A stretch of DNA of 64,000 nucleotides from JBGSUZ01 sp963677505. Its GTDB lineage: Bacteria > Bacillota > Clostridia > Peptostreptococcales > Acidaminobacteraceae. The notes under the pieces are model-generated. The model saw only the letters and a program-made list of their open reading frames with translations, had not been told where the DNA came from and did not search any database. Positions within the stretch are counted from its first letter, which is position 1, and every line of letters begins with the position of its first letter. Where the stretch lies: positions 186,001 to 250,000 of the forward strand of contig CAXXWB010000017.1 in assembly GCA_963677505.2 (NCBI GenBank). The letters run 5' to 3'. Shown here in pieces: positions 1 to 8,339 of this stretch. The position numbers and the translations under genes are program-made.

Positions 1-877
1 CTGTATTGGCATCACTGGCCTTTGTAACCGCAATATTGATACACGACTCCCCATTAAATCGGCTGATGGAGCTGACTTTTTTATTGGTCTCAGTAATATT
101 TGCAAAATCTTGAAGTTGAAGTACCGTTCCATTATTTAACTTTACCGGTGTTCCTTTTATGTCTTCAATACTCTTCATTTTTAACTGACTGCTGATGGTA
201 ATAGTGTTTTCTCCATAGTCAACCACACCACCTGGCATATTGGTATTTTCCGAGGCCAGAATCTGCCCTATAGCCGTCATAGAAAGTCCTAAACCTTCCA
301 GTCGTTCAGGGTCTACTTCAATACGTATTTCCTTTTCATTACCCCCTGTAATTTCCACAGAAGATACCCCTGATTGTCGTTCCAGTCTGTCCTTTACAAC
401 GTCTTCTGCAAAAGTCTTAAGTGCGTCATTGCTCATACTCTCCGAAGAGACGACAATATTTGCGACAGCTTCGGCATTGAGGTCAATTTTCATAATTGTA
501 GGTGTCTCAACATCTTCAGGGAGGGTCCCTTCGATCATGCTAATTTTGTCTCTCATGCTACTGACTGCTTTATCAAGGTCTGCTCCATAATTAAGGTTGA
601 CAACCACCAAGGACTGACCGTCTGAAGAGGTCGAACTGACGGTATCAATGTTCTCTACATTGGATACAGCACCTTCTATTTTGTCTGTTACAAGGCTTTC
701 AACTTCCTCTGGCCCCGCGCCTTTGTATTCCGTCATAACAATGGCCACCGGAAGATCTACGTCGGGCAGCATCGCCATTTTCATTTTGGAGATTGAGACA
801 ATCCCCAAAATCAATACAACTGATATCATTACGAATACAGTGACTGGCCGTTTTATCGCCGTTTTAATAAAATCCAT
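1..877 (-). CDS. RND-family efflux transporter permease (N-terminal part, cut by window edge)
   Basis: Reading leftward from ATG at 877, an open frame of 292 codons runs off the left edge. The start MDFIKTAIKRPVTVFVMISV gives the first membrane helix (about residues 10-30) seen in AcrB/MdtB-type resistance-nodulation-division pumps, followed by PDVDLPVAIVMTEYKGAGPE and the periplasmic porter subdomains of that family. Proteins of this family exchange protons for drugs or other amphiphiles; in Gram-positives they work without an outer-membrane channel. It starts 27 bases after the membrane-fusion gene stops, so the two are one operon. The remaining two thirds and the proton-relay residues are outside the window, so the substrate cannot be inferred. 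Confidence 0.9.
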   Translation of the reverse strand, partial: MDFIKTAIKRPVTVFVMISVVLILGIVSISKMKMAMLPDVDLPVAIVMTEYKGAGPEEVESLVTDKIEGAVSNVENIDTVSSTSSDGQSLVVVNLNYGADLDKAVSSMRDKISMIEGTLPEDVETPTIMKIDLNAEAVANIVVSSESMSNDALKTFAEDVVKDRLERQSGVSSVEITGGNEKEIRIEVDPERLEGLGLSMTAIGQILASENTNMPGGVVDYGENTITISSQLKMKSIEDIKGTPVKLNNGTVLQLQDFANITETNKKVSSISRFNGESCINIAVTKASDANT

Positions 878-903
878 TTTTATTCCGTCCTTTCACTGTC
901 TTT

Positions 904-2175
904 CTACTCTTCAGTTGCAATGTCTACTGCATCGCCTTCTTTGACAAAGCTTTGTCCTTTGATAACAACTTGATCGCCTGTCTTAATACCTTCTATAACT
1001 TCAATGCTTTCCTCGTTAGAAATCCCTGTTTTAACTATTTTTTTCTCTACAATATTCTGAGCGTTAATGGTAAATACATAACGTTCTCCACCTTTATCAA
1101 TAATGCTATTTAGGGGCAAGCACATCACTTGATCCTTTTTATCTATTACCAATTTTACAGAAGCAAACATGCCTGGCTTAACCGTAGCATCTACCTGATT
1201 GAGACTTACCTCTACAGGATATAGCATGGTGGTGCTATTAGCCGCTGGAGACAAATGGGCCACTGTACCCTCGTATGTTTTATCAGAAACTGCGCTGATA
1301 TTAACATATACCTTACTACCTTCAGCAATTCTATTGATATAGTCATCTGAAACATTAAAACTTAACTTTAATTTTTCATTATTGACGATGGTGATCCCTT
1401 GTGTCTGAGCTGAAACCATCATCCCTTCTGTGATACCAAAGGAACTTATAACCCCATCAATAGGTGCAGTTACTTTTGTATATCCCAGTTGAAGGCTGGC
1501 ACTATCAGAAGTAGCAGCGGCCTGCTGAATACTCGCTTGAGAAGCCGCCTTTGTCGCACCAATTGTCTTTTCTTTTGCTCGAGCTAAACTGTCTTTTGCC
1601 GACACCAACTGGAGTTTAGCTTTCTCTGTATTAGAGCGAAGGGCATCTAAATCTTTTTTAGAGACAGCACCCATCTTATAGAGTGATTCTGAGCTTTCCA
1701 AATCTTTCTTTAGATCATCGTATTGAATTTGATAAGAATCCACCGAAGTTTGAAGTTGTTGCACCTGATTTTCTAAGTTCGCTCCAACATTCATATCATA
1801 GTTAGCTTTTGCTGCAGATAATTGAGCAGACGCTTGGCTTGCCTGTAACTGGTAAGTTGAATCGTCTATTTCAAACAGTACGTCGCCAGCTTTTACAACA
1901 TCTCCTAAATTTACATTGACCTTTGTGACGGTCCCACTCACTTTAGGGTAAACAGCCACTTCATTTTCTGCTTGAATCTTTGATGATAATTTAATATAGT
2001 CTTCAATTTTCTCTGGCTTCATCACTTTAGTTTCAACACTTACTTTTACACTAACTTCAGCTTCCTGGGACTTACCCATTAACCCACCTTTATTGACCAA
2101 GCCTAGAATCGCTACAAGAATAACCGCTCCAACTAGGGTCATGCCAACAATTTTTTTGTTGTTAATCCGCTTCAT
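904..2175 (-). CDS. RND efflux membrane-fusion (HlyD/AcrA-like) periplasmic adaptor
   Basis: 423 aa. An N-terminal membrane anchor (about residues 9-28) precedes a first lipoyl half-motif near residues 75-105 (YPKVSGTVTKVNVNLGDVV), a long alpha-helical hairpin (about 105-215, rich in A, Q, K, E, with KKDLDALRSNTEKAKLQL), the second lipoyl half (TKVTAPIDGVISSFGI, about 233) and beta-barrel/membrane-proximal domains at the C terminus. This order is diagnostic for adaptor proteins that couple an inner-membrane pump to the exterior. An AGGAGG-like site lies just before the ATG. It is the first gene of the operon with the RND permease and is divergent from the two-component genes, whose regulator probably controls it (inference). 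Confidence 0.92.
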   Translation of the reverse strand: MKRINNKKIVGMTLVGAVILVAILGLVNKGGLMGKSQEAEVSVKVSVETKVMKPEKIEDYIKLSSKIQAENEVAVYPKVSGTVTKVNVNLGDVVKAGDVLFEIDDSTYQLQASQASAQLSAAKANYDMNVGANLENQVQQLQTSVDSYQIQYDDLKKDLESSESLYKMGAVSKKDLDALRSNTEKAKLQLVSAKDSLARAKEKTIGATKAASQASIQQAAATSDSASLQLGYTKVTAPIDGVISSFGITEGMMVSAQTQGITIVNNEKLKLSFNVSDDYINRIAEGSKVYVNISAVSDKTYEGTVAHLSPAANSTTMLYPVEVSLNQVDATVKPGMFASVKLVIDKKDQVMCLPLNSIIDKGGERYVFTINAQNIVEKKIVKTGISNEESIEVIEGIKTGDQVVIKGQSFVKEGDAVDIATEE

Positions 2176-2265
2176 AATATTATCCTCCCAAGTATTCTTT
2201 TCCGAAAGTATGCTCTTCAGCTATTTGATAAGCAATCTGCTTTTTATACCCTTACGGACAATACT

Positions 2266-2345
2266 ATATTAAGCATCTAAGCTTAAGCTTTTCTTAAAAA
2301 AAATATTATTATTATAAATTGCCACATTTTAAGTTATTTCTAAGC
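2266..2345. promoter_or_regulatory. candidate OmpR-family regulator sites between efflux operon and two-component genes
   Basis: Two pairs of TTAAG-like direct half-sites have exactly 11-base spacing: TTAAG at 2283 with TTAAA at 2294, and TTAAG at 2329 with CTAAG at 2340. A further TTAAG lies at 2269. Eleven-base direct repeats are the usual target geometry of winged-helix OmpR/PhoB regulators. One pair faces the efflux operon and the other lies just upstream of the regulator's own -10, which suggests autoregulation plus efflux control. Binding is inferred. Confidence 0.45.
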
Positions 2346-2354
2346 TTACTTCGG

Positions 2355-2360
2355 TATAAT
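2355..2360 (+). promoter_or_regulatory. -10 element of the response-regulator promoter
   Basis: A perfect TATAAT lies 25 bases before the response-regulator ATG, and an AGAGGGAGG ribosome site follows. No good -35 is present at 17 bases; the position is occupied by the TTAAG repeats, as expected of an activator-dependent promoter. Confidence 0.55.
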
Positions 2361-2384
2361 GACAATAGTTAGAGGGAGGCTCTC

Positions 2385-3062
2385 ATGAAAATACTGTTGG
2401 TTGAAGATGAGGTTAAGTTAAGTGAGGCTTTAGTTTATATGCTTAAAAAAAGTAATTATATCGTAGATGCCGTTTATGATGGTATCACTGGTTTAGAATA
2501 TGCTGAAACAGATCTTTATGATTTGATTATTTTAGATAGAATGTTACCCAAAATGGAAGGTTTGGACGTCTTAAAAAACATACGAGCAGAAGGCATTACA
2601 ACCCCAGTTTTATTTCTTACTGCAAAGGATTCCATTAAGGATCGGATTGAAGGCTTAGACTGCGGCGCTGATGACTACATGGTTAAACCTTTTTCAAAAG
2701 ACGAATTATTGGCACGGGTAAGAGCTTTAGGTCGAAGAGCTTCAGAAACCATTATTAACGAAGAAATTAAGCTTGGGGATATTAAGTTTAACCCCTTAAA
2801 AAGAGAGCTTCAATCTTCAAATGGCATCATTCGCTTATCTTCTAGAGAAGCTCAAATTTTAGAAACCCTTATGAAACACAAGAATATGGTCATCACAAAA
2901 GAATTACTAATGGATCGAATTTGGGGCTTCCAAACCGATATTGAAATCAACAATGTAGAAGTCTATATGTCTTACTTAAGAAAAAAACTTTCTCAGGCAA
3001 CTCAAAAGGTTATCATTGAGACCATTCGAGGTTCCGGATATTGTTTGAAAGAGGTTCAGTAA
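2385..3062 (+). CDS. OmpR/PhoB-family response regulator
   Basis: 225 aa. The receiver domain (about residues 1-115) shows the acidic pocket E7/D8, phospho-acceptor D51 in LIILDRMLP, the TA pair near 79-80 and K101 in MVKPFSKDELL. A winged-helix DNA-binding domain fills residues 127-222, ending in the typical SYLRKKL and ETIRGSGYCL strings. It starts after AGAGGGAGG and its stop overlaps the kinase start (TAATG), so it is translationally coupled to its sensor. The divergent RND efflux operon is the likely target. The inducing signal is unknown. Confidence 0.95.
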   Translation: MKILLVEDEVKLSEALVYMLKKSNYIVDAVYDGITGLEYAETDLYDLIILDRMLPKMEGLDVLKNIRAEGITTPVLFLTAKDSIKDRIEGLDCGADDYMVKPFSKDELLARVRALGRRASETIINEEIKLGDIKFNPLKRELQSSNGIIRLSSREAQILETLMKHKNMVITKELLMDRIWGFQTDIEINNVEVYMSYLRKKLSQATQKVIIETIRGSGYCLKEVQ

Positions 3063-4288
3063 TGTTTAAGCGACTTAAAATGGAATTAATTTTAATCAAT
3101 GTTATTTCTCTATCAATTATTCTTTCTTTTGTCTTTTCGGGAATTTATATCTTAACCAAAATGAGTATTGATACTCAGACCCGTTCTTTCATGGAGTCCA
3201 CTGCAGAAACAGAGAAACTGATTGGACCCCTAAGTGCCGCGGATAAGGCTTGGGGTCAAAACAACACCTTTTTCTTCAGACTGGATCGCAACCAAAACTT
3301 CATAAACTACTCAGCGACTTTCAACGTTTCCAAAGAAGATATTTCAATGCTTTTAGATTATGTAAACCACCAAACAGAAGCAGAAGGTCTTTTCTACAAC
3401 GAGCAGTACAACCTAAAATATTTAAAGTACCCTAAAAATGACGGCGAGATTATTGTATTTTTAGACAATCGAATTGAATCTTTTATATTGAACGCCATCA
3501 TAACACGTTCACTCTTTATCGGTCTTATTAGCCTTACCTCAGTGCTTCTCATTAGCTGGCACTGGGCCAATAAAGCCATTAAACCTGTGAAAAAGAACTG
3601 GGAAGATCAAATGGAATTTGTAGCGGATGCCTCTCATGAACTGAGAACGCCTATCGCTGTCATAACTTCCAATCTTGAAGTCGTCCTAGATAACGAAGAG
3701 GAAACCGTGCGGAGTCAGTCCCACTGGCTTAACAACATTAAAGAAGAATTGGAACGTGTTCATAAGTTGGTGAACGACTTACTTCTGCTTGCCCGTTATG
3801 ATGCCAACGAAGAAATTTATATATCCGAGTCTTTTGACATTCTATCACTTATAAACAATCTGGTAGTTTCCTTTCAACCCTTAGCAACAAAACATAGTAT
3901 TCATATTGCCTTTGACTACTTTGATGAAACCCCAATTTATTTACTGGGAAATTCCTATCGTATGAAGCAGTTATTGACCATTCTTATTGATAACGCCATA
4001 CAATACAACCAGGAAAATGGCAATATTATTATTTCCGTTACCAGTCAAAACAACCTATTGTCCCTTTCCGTCAGTGATACTGGCGAAGGCATTTCACCCG
4101 AGCATCTCACACAAATTTTTGAACGGTTTTACCGAGTGGATAAATCTCGTTCCCGATTAAATGGAGGCTCAGGACTTGGACTTTCTATTGCAAAATGCAT
4201 TGTCACAGAACACAAAGGCAAAATATCCGTTTCCAGTACCCTTGGTAAAGGTAGCCGATTTACGATGACGTTTCCAATTGAACTATAA
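3062..4288 (+). CDS. sensor histidine kinase (CiaH-like, short linker)
   Basis: 408 aa using ATG at 3062, which overlaps the regulator's stop and follows GAAAGAGG at good spacing; an upstream ATG at 3041 in the same frame is less likely. Two membrane helices (about 9-31 and 149-168) flank an extracytoplasmic sensor of about 115 residues. The phospho-acceptor is H192 in DASHELRTP; the ATPase domain shows the N box (LIDNAIQYN), G1 (VSDTGEGIS), F box (FERFYRVDKSRSR) and G2 (GGSGLGLSI). Only about 20 residues lie between the second helix and the H box, so a complete HAMP domain is absent. Partner of the preceding regulator. Confidence 0.93.
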   Translation: MFKRLKMELILINVISLSIILSFVFSGIYILTKMSIDTQTRSFMESTAETEKLIGPLSAADKAWGQNNTFFFRLDRNQNFINYSATFNVSKEDISMLLDYVNHQTEAEGLFYNEQYNLKYLKYPKNDGEIIVFLDNRIESFILNAIITRSLFIGLISLTSVLLISWHWANKAIKPVKKNWEDQMEFVADASHELRTPIAVITSNLEVVLDNEEETVRSQSHWLNNIKEELERVHKLVNDLLLLARYDANEEIYISESFDILSLINNLVVSFQPLATKHSIHIAFDYFDETPIYLLGNSYRMKQLLTILIDNAIQYNQENGNIIISVTSQNNLLSLSVSDTGEGISPEHLTQIFERFYRVDKSRSRLNGGSGLGLSIAKCIVTEHKGKISVSSTLGKGSRFTMTFPIEL

Positions 4289-4328
4289 AACAAAAGCCGC
4301 TGATTGCATCCTCAGCGGCTTTTGTTTT
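4287..4328. terminator. bidirectional rho-independent terminator
   Basis: A perfect 17-bp stem (4287-4303 with 4312-4328) around an 8-base loop has A-rich and T-rich flanks on both strands. It overlaps the kinase stop on one side and the stop of the convergent 159-aa gene on the other, so it serves both. Confidence 0.9.
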
Positions 4329-4806
4329 ATAAATTATCAGGTTCTTTTTTAAAGTACAGCCGTTCTGCCGTACATTTACATCTATCAATCACATCATTAG
4401 CGTGTTCAAATTCTTGAATCAATTCATTGATTGTAGATTCAGGCACATTATAGTACAAGAACAAATCTTCAAACCGTTTTGCGGTTGCATGGAGCATATT
4501 TCCCAGTTTAATAAATTTTTGCATATTGTGACTCTTCGCCGCCTGCCTAAACTGTTCTAAATCAATATCAATAATTTCAATCACCCTTTGAATGTCCTCA
4601 TAGACTTTTACAGGGAGCGGATAGGGTTTGACCCTCTCTAAAAAGAATTTGCCCTTGCTGTTGATATTATAAGCGTACTCAACAACAAGTCCTTCAATAT
4701 CAAATTCTACAAAACACATTTTCCCATTGATTTGAGTCACTTTCCCACCCATTTGAACCAATCTCATTTCATCTTCCAGTGCTTCAGCAATAACATACTT
4801 TTGCAT
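4327..4806 (-). CDS. conserved-looking hypothetical protein, 159 aa
   Basis: Not recognised. Soluble, mixed alpha/beta, no signal peptide or membrane segment. The N-terminal half (about 1-65) looks beta-rich (GGKVTQINGKMCFVEFDIEG); the C-terminal half is predicted helical with many charged residues and ends near CKCTAERLYFKKEPDNL. The two nearby cysteines (CKC) are not a complete metal motif. It is preceded by an AGGAGGAGT-like ribosome site, lies 42 bases after the permease stop and shares its direction, so it may be cotranscribed. It ends in the shared bidirectional terminator. No function is proposed. Confidence 0.75.
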   Translation of the reverse strand: MQKYVIAEALEDEMRLVQMGGKVTQINGKMCFVEFDIEGLVVEYAYNINSKGKFFLERVKPYPLPVKVYEDIQRVIEIIDIDLEQFRQAAKSHNMQKFIKLGNMLHATAKRFEDLFLYYNVPESTINELIQEFEHANDVIDRCKCTAERLYFKKEPDNL

Positions 4807-4848
4807 GTAAACTCCTCCTGTTATTGAAATTACACATGACTAAATTGA

Positions 4849-6120
4849 CTACGCATAGCGCACAGCAATATACACAGCAGATATCAGTACAGAGACAATC
4901 ATTAAGGGAAATGCAAATTTCATGTATTCAAAGAAGCTAACCTTGTGATTTTTCTTTTCTAACATACCGCAGGCCACTACATTGGCCGAGGCACCTATCA
5001 TAGTGCCATTGCCTCCTAAGCAAGCCCCAAGAGCCAGAGCCCACCATAAAGGCGTTACATTCATGCCGCTGAGTTCCCCCATGCTTTGAATAAGAGGAAT
5101 CATAGTTGCCACAAAAGGAATATTGTCTAGGAAAGATGAAAGCAGAGCAGAACCCCAAAGTAACAGCATAAGAGTCATAAATAAATTCCCCTGAGTTGCC
5201 TCCAAAATGACGTTAGCAAACCATTTGATGATTCCCGCTTCTTCTAAACCTCCAACCAATACGAACAATGCGATAAAGAAGAATATAGTAGTCCATTCAA
5301 TATCCATAAAAACATCTTCTGGATCGATTCCGCTGATAAAGAGCAAAATGGCCGCCCCCGACAAAGCAACCGTAGCAGATTCAAGGTGCAAAGTACTGTG
5401 AAAGATAAATCCCAGTATGGTCGAAACAAGCACTACAACTGATTTAAACAGTAGTTTATGATTTCTAATCGCTTTGGTATCATCAAAACCCATGATTTTT
5501 TCTTTATTTTCTTCAGTCACATGAAGTTTATTCCCAACTGTGAATTTTATAATCAATAAGGTGGTTATAGAAATAATGAGAACTACTGGTCCTAAGTTAG
5601 TGATAAAATCTAGAAATCCTAAACCATTGGCGCTACCAATCATAATATTAGGAGGATCTCCGACTAAAGTTGCCGTCCCTCCAATATTGGCCATCATGAC
5701 CTCCACCAATATAAATGGATAGGGATCTATTCTAAGGGTTTCAGTAATAACAAAAGTCACTGGCGCTATAAGCAGTATCGTCGTTACATTGTCTAGAAGT
5801 GCCGACGAAATTGCCGTAATGATCGCAAAAGATATGAGAATCATCCAAGGATCAGCCTTAGCGTGCTTGGCTGATTTTATAGCTAAATACTCAAAGACCC
5901 CTGTCTTCTTCATAATATTGACAATCACCATCATACCAATTAAAAGACCAATGGTTCCAAAATCGATAAATCCAACAACATTTGATTCTGCCACAATTCC
6001 TAACAAAACCATCAGCGCAGCACCAAATACCGCCACTGCCGCTCGGTTCACTTTTTCAGAAATAATCAGACCATAAATTGCTATAAAAATTAAACCTGCC
6101 ATAAGTGCTTGTGTATTCAT
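4849..6120 (-). CDS. ArsB/NhaD/CitT-superfamily (ion transporter) permease
   Basis: 423 aa, about 11 membrane helices. Two repeat halves each carry the superfamily signature: TATLVGDPPNIMIGSANG in the first half and GNGTMIGASANVVACGM near residue 375. SALLDNVTTILLIAP and SSFLDNIPFVATMIPL are the paired hairpin motifs of SLC13/ArsB-like carriers. Members move arsenite, sodium/protons or dicarboxylates; this length and these motifs fit the 'ArsB/NhaD family transporter' group found in many Clostridia, and the substrate cannot be assigned. There is no arsR or arsC nearby, so arsenic resistance is not supported. GGAGGG lies just before the ATG. Confidence 0.88.
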   Translation of the reverse strand: MNTQALMAGLIFIAIYGLIISEKVNRAAVAVFGAALMVLLGIVAESNVVGFIDFGTIGLLIGMMVIVNIMKKTGVFEYLAIKSAKHAKADPWMILISFAIITAISSALLDNVTTILLIAPVTFVITETLRIDPYPFILVEVMMANIGGTATLVGDPPNIMIGSANGLGFLDFITNLGPVVLIISITTLLIIKFTVGNKLHVTEENKEKIMGFDDTKAIRNHKLLFKSVVVLVSTILGFIFHSTLHLESATVALSGAAILLFISGIDPEDVFMDIEWTTIFFFIALFVLVGGLEEAGIIKWFANVILEATQGNLFMTLMLLLWGSALLSSFLDNIPFVATMIPLIQSMGELSGMNVTPLWWALALGACLGGNGTMIGASANVVACGMLEKKNHKVSFFEYMKFAFPLMIVSVLISAVYIAVRYA

Positions 6121-6157
6121 TCTAGTCCCTCCTAAAAGTGAAGGTAACTCTTTAGGC

Positions 6158-7507
6158 TTATCCTAGTCTCATTTCAAGCAAAGCCTTGAGTTCACCTGCG
6201 TAACGCTCTAAAACGGCTAAATCATCGCCTTCAATCATTACTCGAACAAGAGGTTCAGTACCTGAAGGTCTAATGAGGACACGACCATTTCCGTGGAAAT
6301 AAGTCTCGACTTCTTTAATTTTTTCCATAATAACTTCATCATTCATATAGGCATTTTTATTTTCAGTTCTAACGTGTGCATTTTTAAGAACTTGTGGATA
6401 AATCGTCATCACAGACGCCAACTCTGACATCTTCTTACCGCTCTCCTTAAGGACACAAAGAAGTTGAACAGCCGTCATAAGACCGTCTCCCGTCGTATTT
6501 GTGTTAAGGAAAATAATATGGCCCGATTGTTCGCCACCAAGGGCGTAGCCGCCTTTTAGCATTTCCTCAAGGACGTATCTGTCACCAACTTTGGATTTTA
6601 CTGCATTTAGACTATTTTTCTTAAAAGCCTCATCCATTCCAATATTGCTCATAACCGTAGTTACAACTGTGTCTTTAGGAAGTATGCCTCTACTTTTCAT
6701 ATTGATGCCACAGATAGTCATAATTTTATCGCCATCTACTAGCTCACCGTTTTCATCTACTGCTAATAAACGGTCCGCATCCCCGTCAAATGCCAAACCT
6801 ACATGATATTTGCCTTCTCTTACAATTTTACCAATGACCTCAGTATGGGTAGAACCACATTCTTTATTAATGTTGAACCCATCAGGTTGATTGTAGAAAG
6901 CATCTACATCAGCCCCTAGCGCTTTTAAAGCTTGTTGAGCCACATTAAATGCAGCGCCGTTGGCACAGTCGATAGCAACTTTTAAACCCGTCAAATCGGA
7001 AAATGCCGTGCCTCGGACGTATTCTGAATAAAGTTCCCCCGCTTTATAAACTTCTGTCTTTCTACCAATTTCAGTTCCACTAAGAACTTGCCCCAATTCT
7101 TTGTCGTTGAGAATGTAGTCTTCAATTTCCGCTTCTATACCGTCGGAAAGTTTAAACCCGTCTCCATTAAAGAATTTGATGCCGTTGTATTCCACAGGAT
7201 TATGAGAAGCAGAGATCATTACCCCAGCGTCCACTTTAAGATGCCTCACCAAGTAGGCAATTGCTGGTGTCGGCACCACACCCACTTTAATAACATCACA
7301 GCCTGCCGATAATATACCTGCAATCAAAGCAGATTCCAACATATCTCCAGATACTCTTGTATCTTTGCCTATGAGGATTCTCGCTTTGTGATGTGTCTCC
7401 TTTGTCAAAACGCTTGCACCAAACTTACCGAGCTTATATGCCAACTCATTGGTTAACTCAATATTCGCAATACCTCTAACACCATCCGTACCAAATAACT
7501 TACCCAT
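6158..7507 (-). CDS. glmM: phosphoglucosamine mutase
   Basis: 449 aa, the usual GlmM length. It interconverts glucosamine-6-phosphate and glucosamine-1-phosphate, supplying UDP-GlcNAc for peptidoglycan. Visible: N-terminal LFGTDGVRG, catalytic phosphoserine S101 in MISASHNPVEYNG, metal loop AFDGDADR near residue 242, sugar-binding GGEQSGHI, and C-terminal phosphate loop RPSGTEPLVRVM. GGGGG sits just upstream of the ATG. In most Firmicutes glmM follows cdaA-cdaR directly; here they are about 8.6 kb upstream on the same strand, separated by the 2-oxo acid operon, and glmM has its own promoter. Confidence 0.97.
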   Translation of the reverse strand: MGKLFGTDGVRGIANIELTNELAYKLGKFGASVLTKETHHKARILIGKDTRVSGDMLESALIAGILSAGCDVIKVGVVPTPAIAYLVRHLKVDAGVMISASHNPVEYNGIKFFNGDGFKLSDGIEAEIEDYILNDKELGQVLSGTEIGRKTEVYKAGELYSEYVRGTAFSDLTGLKVAIDCANGAAFNVAQQALKALGADVDAFYNQPDGFNINKECGSTHTEVIGKIVREGKYHVGLAFDGDADRLLAVDENGELVDGDKIMTICGINMKSRGILPKDTVVTTVMSNIGMDEAFKKNSLNAVKSKVGDRYVLEEMLKGGYALGGEQSGHIIFLNTNTTGDGLMTAVQLLCVLKESGKKMSELASVMTIYPQVLKNAHVRTENKNAYMNDEVIMEKIKEVETYFHGNGRVLIRPSGTEPLVRVMIEGDDLAVLERYAGELKALLEMRLG

Positions 7508-7574
7508 CTTACCCCCTATAATTTCTTTAATTTAATATATTATCAATTAGCTTCTCATTTGTTCTCTAAACTAT

Positions 7575-7603
7575 ATTATACTCTTTCATATCTTTGACTT
7601 CAA
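7575..7603 (-). promoter_or_regulatory. glmM promoter, sigma-A type
   Basis: On the minus strand TTGAAG (7598-7603), a 17-base spacer and a perfect TATAAT (7575-7580) stand about 70 bases before the glmM ATG. This indicates independent transcription of glmM. Confidence 0.7.
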
Positions 7604-7666
7604 CCTAGAGCCTGTCCCGTTAGACAAGCGCCGTCCCTCTTCTTGCATCAACGGTTTTAAGCAACA

Positions 7667-7714
7667 AAAAGGACCGTCAAATTAGGCACCCCTACCCATC
7701 ATGACAGTCCTTTT
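7667..7714 (-). terminator. terminator of the 2-oxo acid operon
   Basis: A 13-bp stem (7667-7679 with 7702-7714, one G-T type mismatch) has a 22-base loop and is followed on the minus strand by TTTTTGTT. It lies about 80 bases after the gamma-subunit stop and before the glmM promoter. A second imperfect hairpin (AAGGCGAT/ATCACCTT, about 7757-7777) lies between. Confidence 0.7.
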
Positions 7715-7789
7715 CTATATGTGCTGAAAACGATTAACCCCTATTACTCATTTCCGTAAGGCGATCTGAATATCACCTTGCACGAATTA

Positions 7790-8338
7790 TTACATATTTT
7801 TTACTGCTTCAGCACCTTTAAGAAGAGCGCTTTCATTGAGTGGTACTAAATGTGCTTTGCCTTCACCGAAAACTTTTTTGAAAGCTTCAAGAACGCTTTT
7901 TACTTCAACAGGTTTGAAGATTTCAAGATATGCACCAAGCATTACCATGTTAGCAACTCTATAGTTACCAAGTTCAGTTGCTAACTCATTCGCAGGAATA
8001 TAGTAGGCTTTAAGATCATCACGGCTTACTTTTCTTTCGATCAAAGAGCTGTTGATGAAGACTGTGCCGCCAGATTTAACATCTGCTTCAAACTTGTCAA
8101 GGGATGGCAAGTTCATGATGATTGCAGAAGTTGCATCTGTTGTGATAACCGGTGACCCGATTGGTTTTTCAGAAATAATAACGTTGCAGTTTGCAGTACC
8201 GCCACGCATTTCAGGACCATAAGAAGGCAACCAAGATACTTCTTTGCCTTCAAGCATACCTGCATAAGTCATTAATTGACCCATAGACATAACGCCTTGA
8301 CCACCAAAACCAGCGCAAATAACCTTCTCATTCAACAT
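7790..8338 (-). CDS. 2-oxoacid:ferredoxin oxidoreductase, gamma subunit
   Basis: 182 aa, the pyruvate/ketoisovalerate oxidoreductase catalytic (gamma) domain. The N terminus VICAGFGGQGVMSMGQLM and WLPSYGPEMRGGTANCNVII are the family hallmarks; this subunit helps form the CoA-binding part of the complex. Last gene of the delta-alpha-beta-gamma set, one base after the beta subunit. With VorB-like alpha and the adjacent branched-chain/butyrate kinase genes, a 2-oxoisovalerate-type or broad 2-oxo acid substrate is more likely than pyruvate (inference from context). Confidence 0.93.
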   Translation of the reverse strand: MLNEKVICAGFGGQGVMSMGQLMTYAGMLEGKEVSWLPSYGPEMRGGTANCNVIISEKPIGSPVITTDATSAIIMNLPSLDKFEADVKSGGTVFINSSLIERKVSRDDLKAYYIPANELATELGNYRVANMVMLGAYLEIFKPVEVKSVLEAFKKVFGEGKAHLVPLNESALLKGAEAVKNM

Positions 8339-8339
8339 A

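Noticed and set aside
4849..6120. Arsenic-resistance operon
   Set aside because: The permease shares ArsB-superfamily motifs, but no arsR, arsC or arsA neighbours exist; the substrate is left open.
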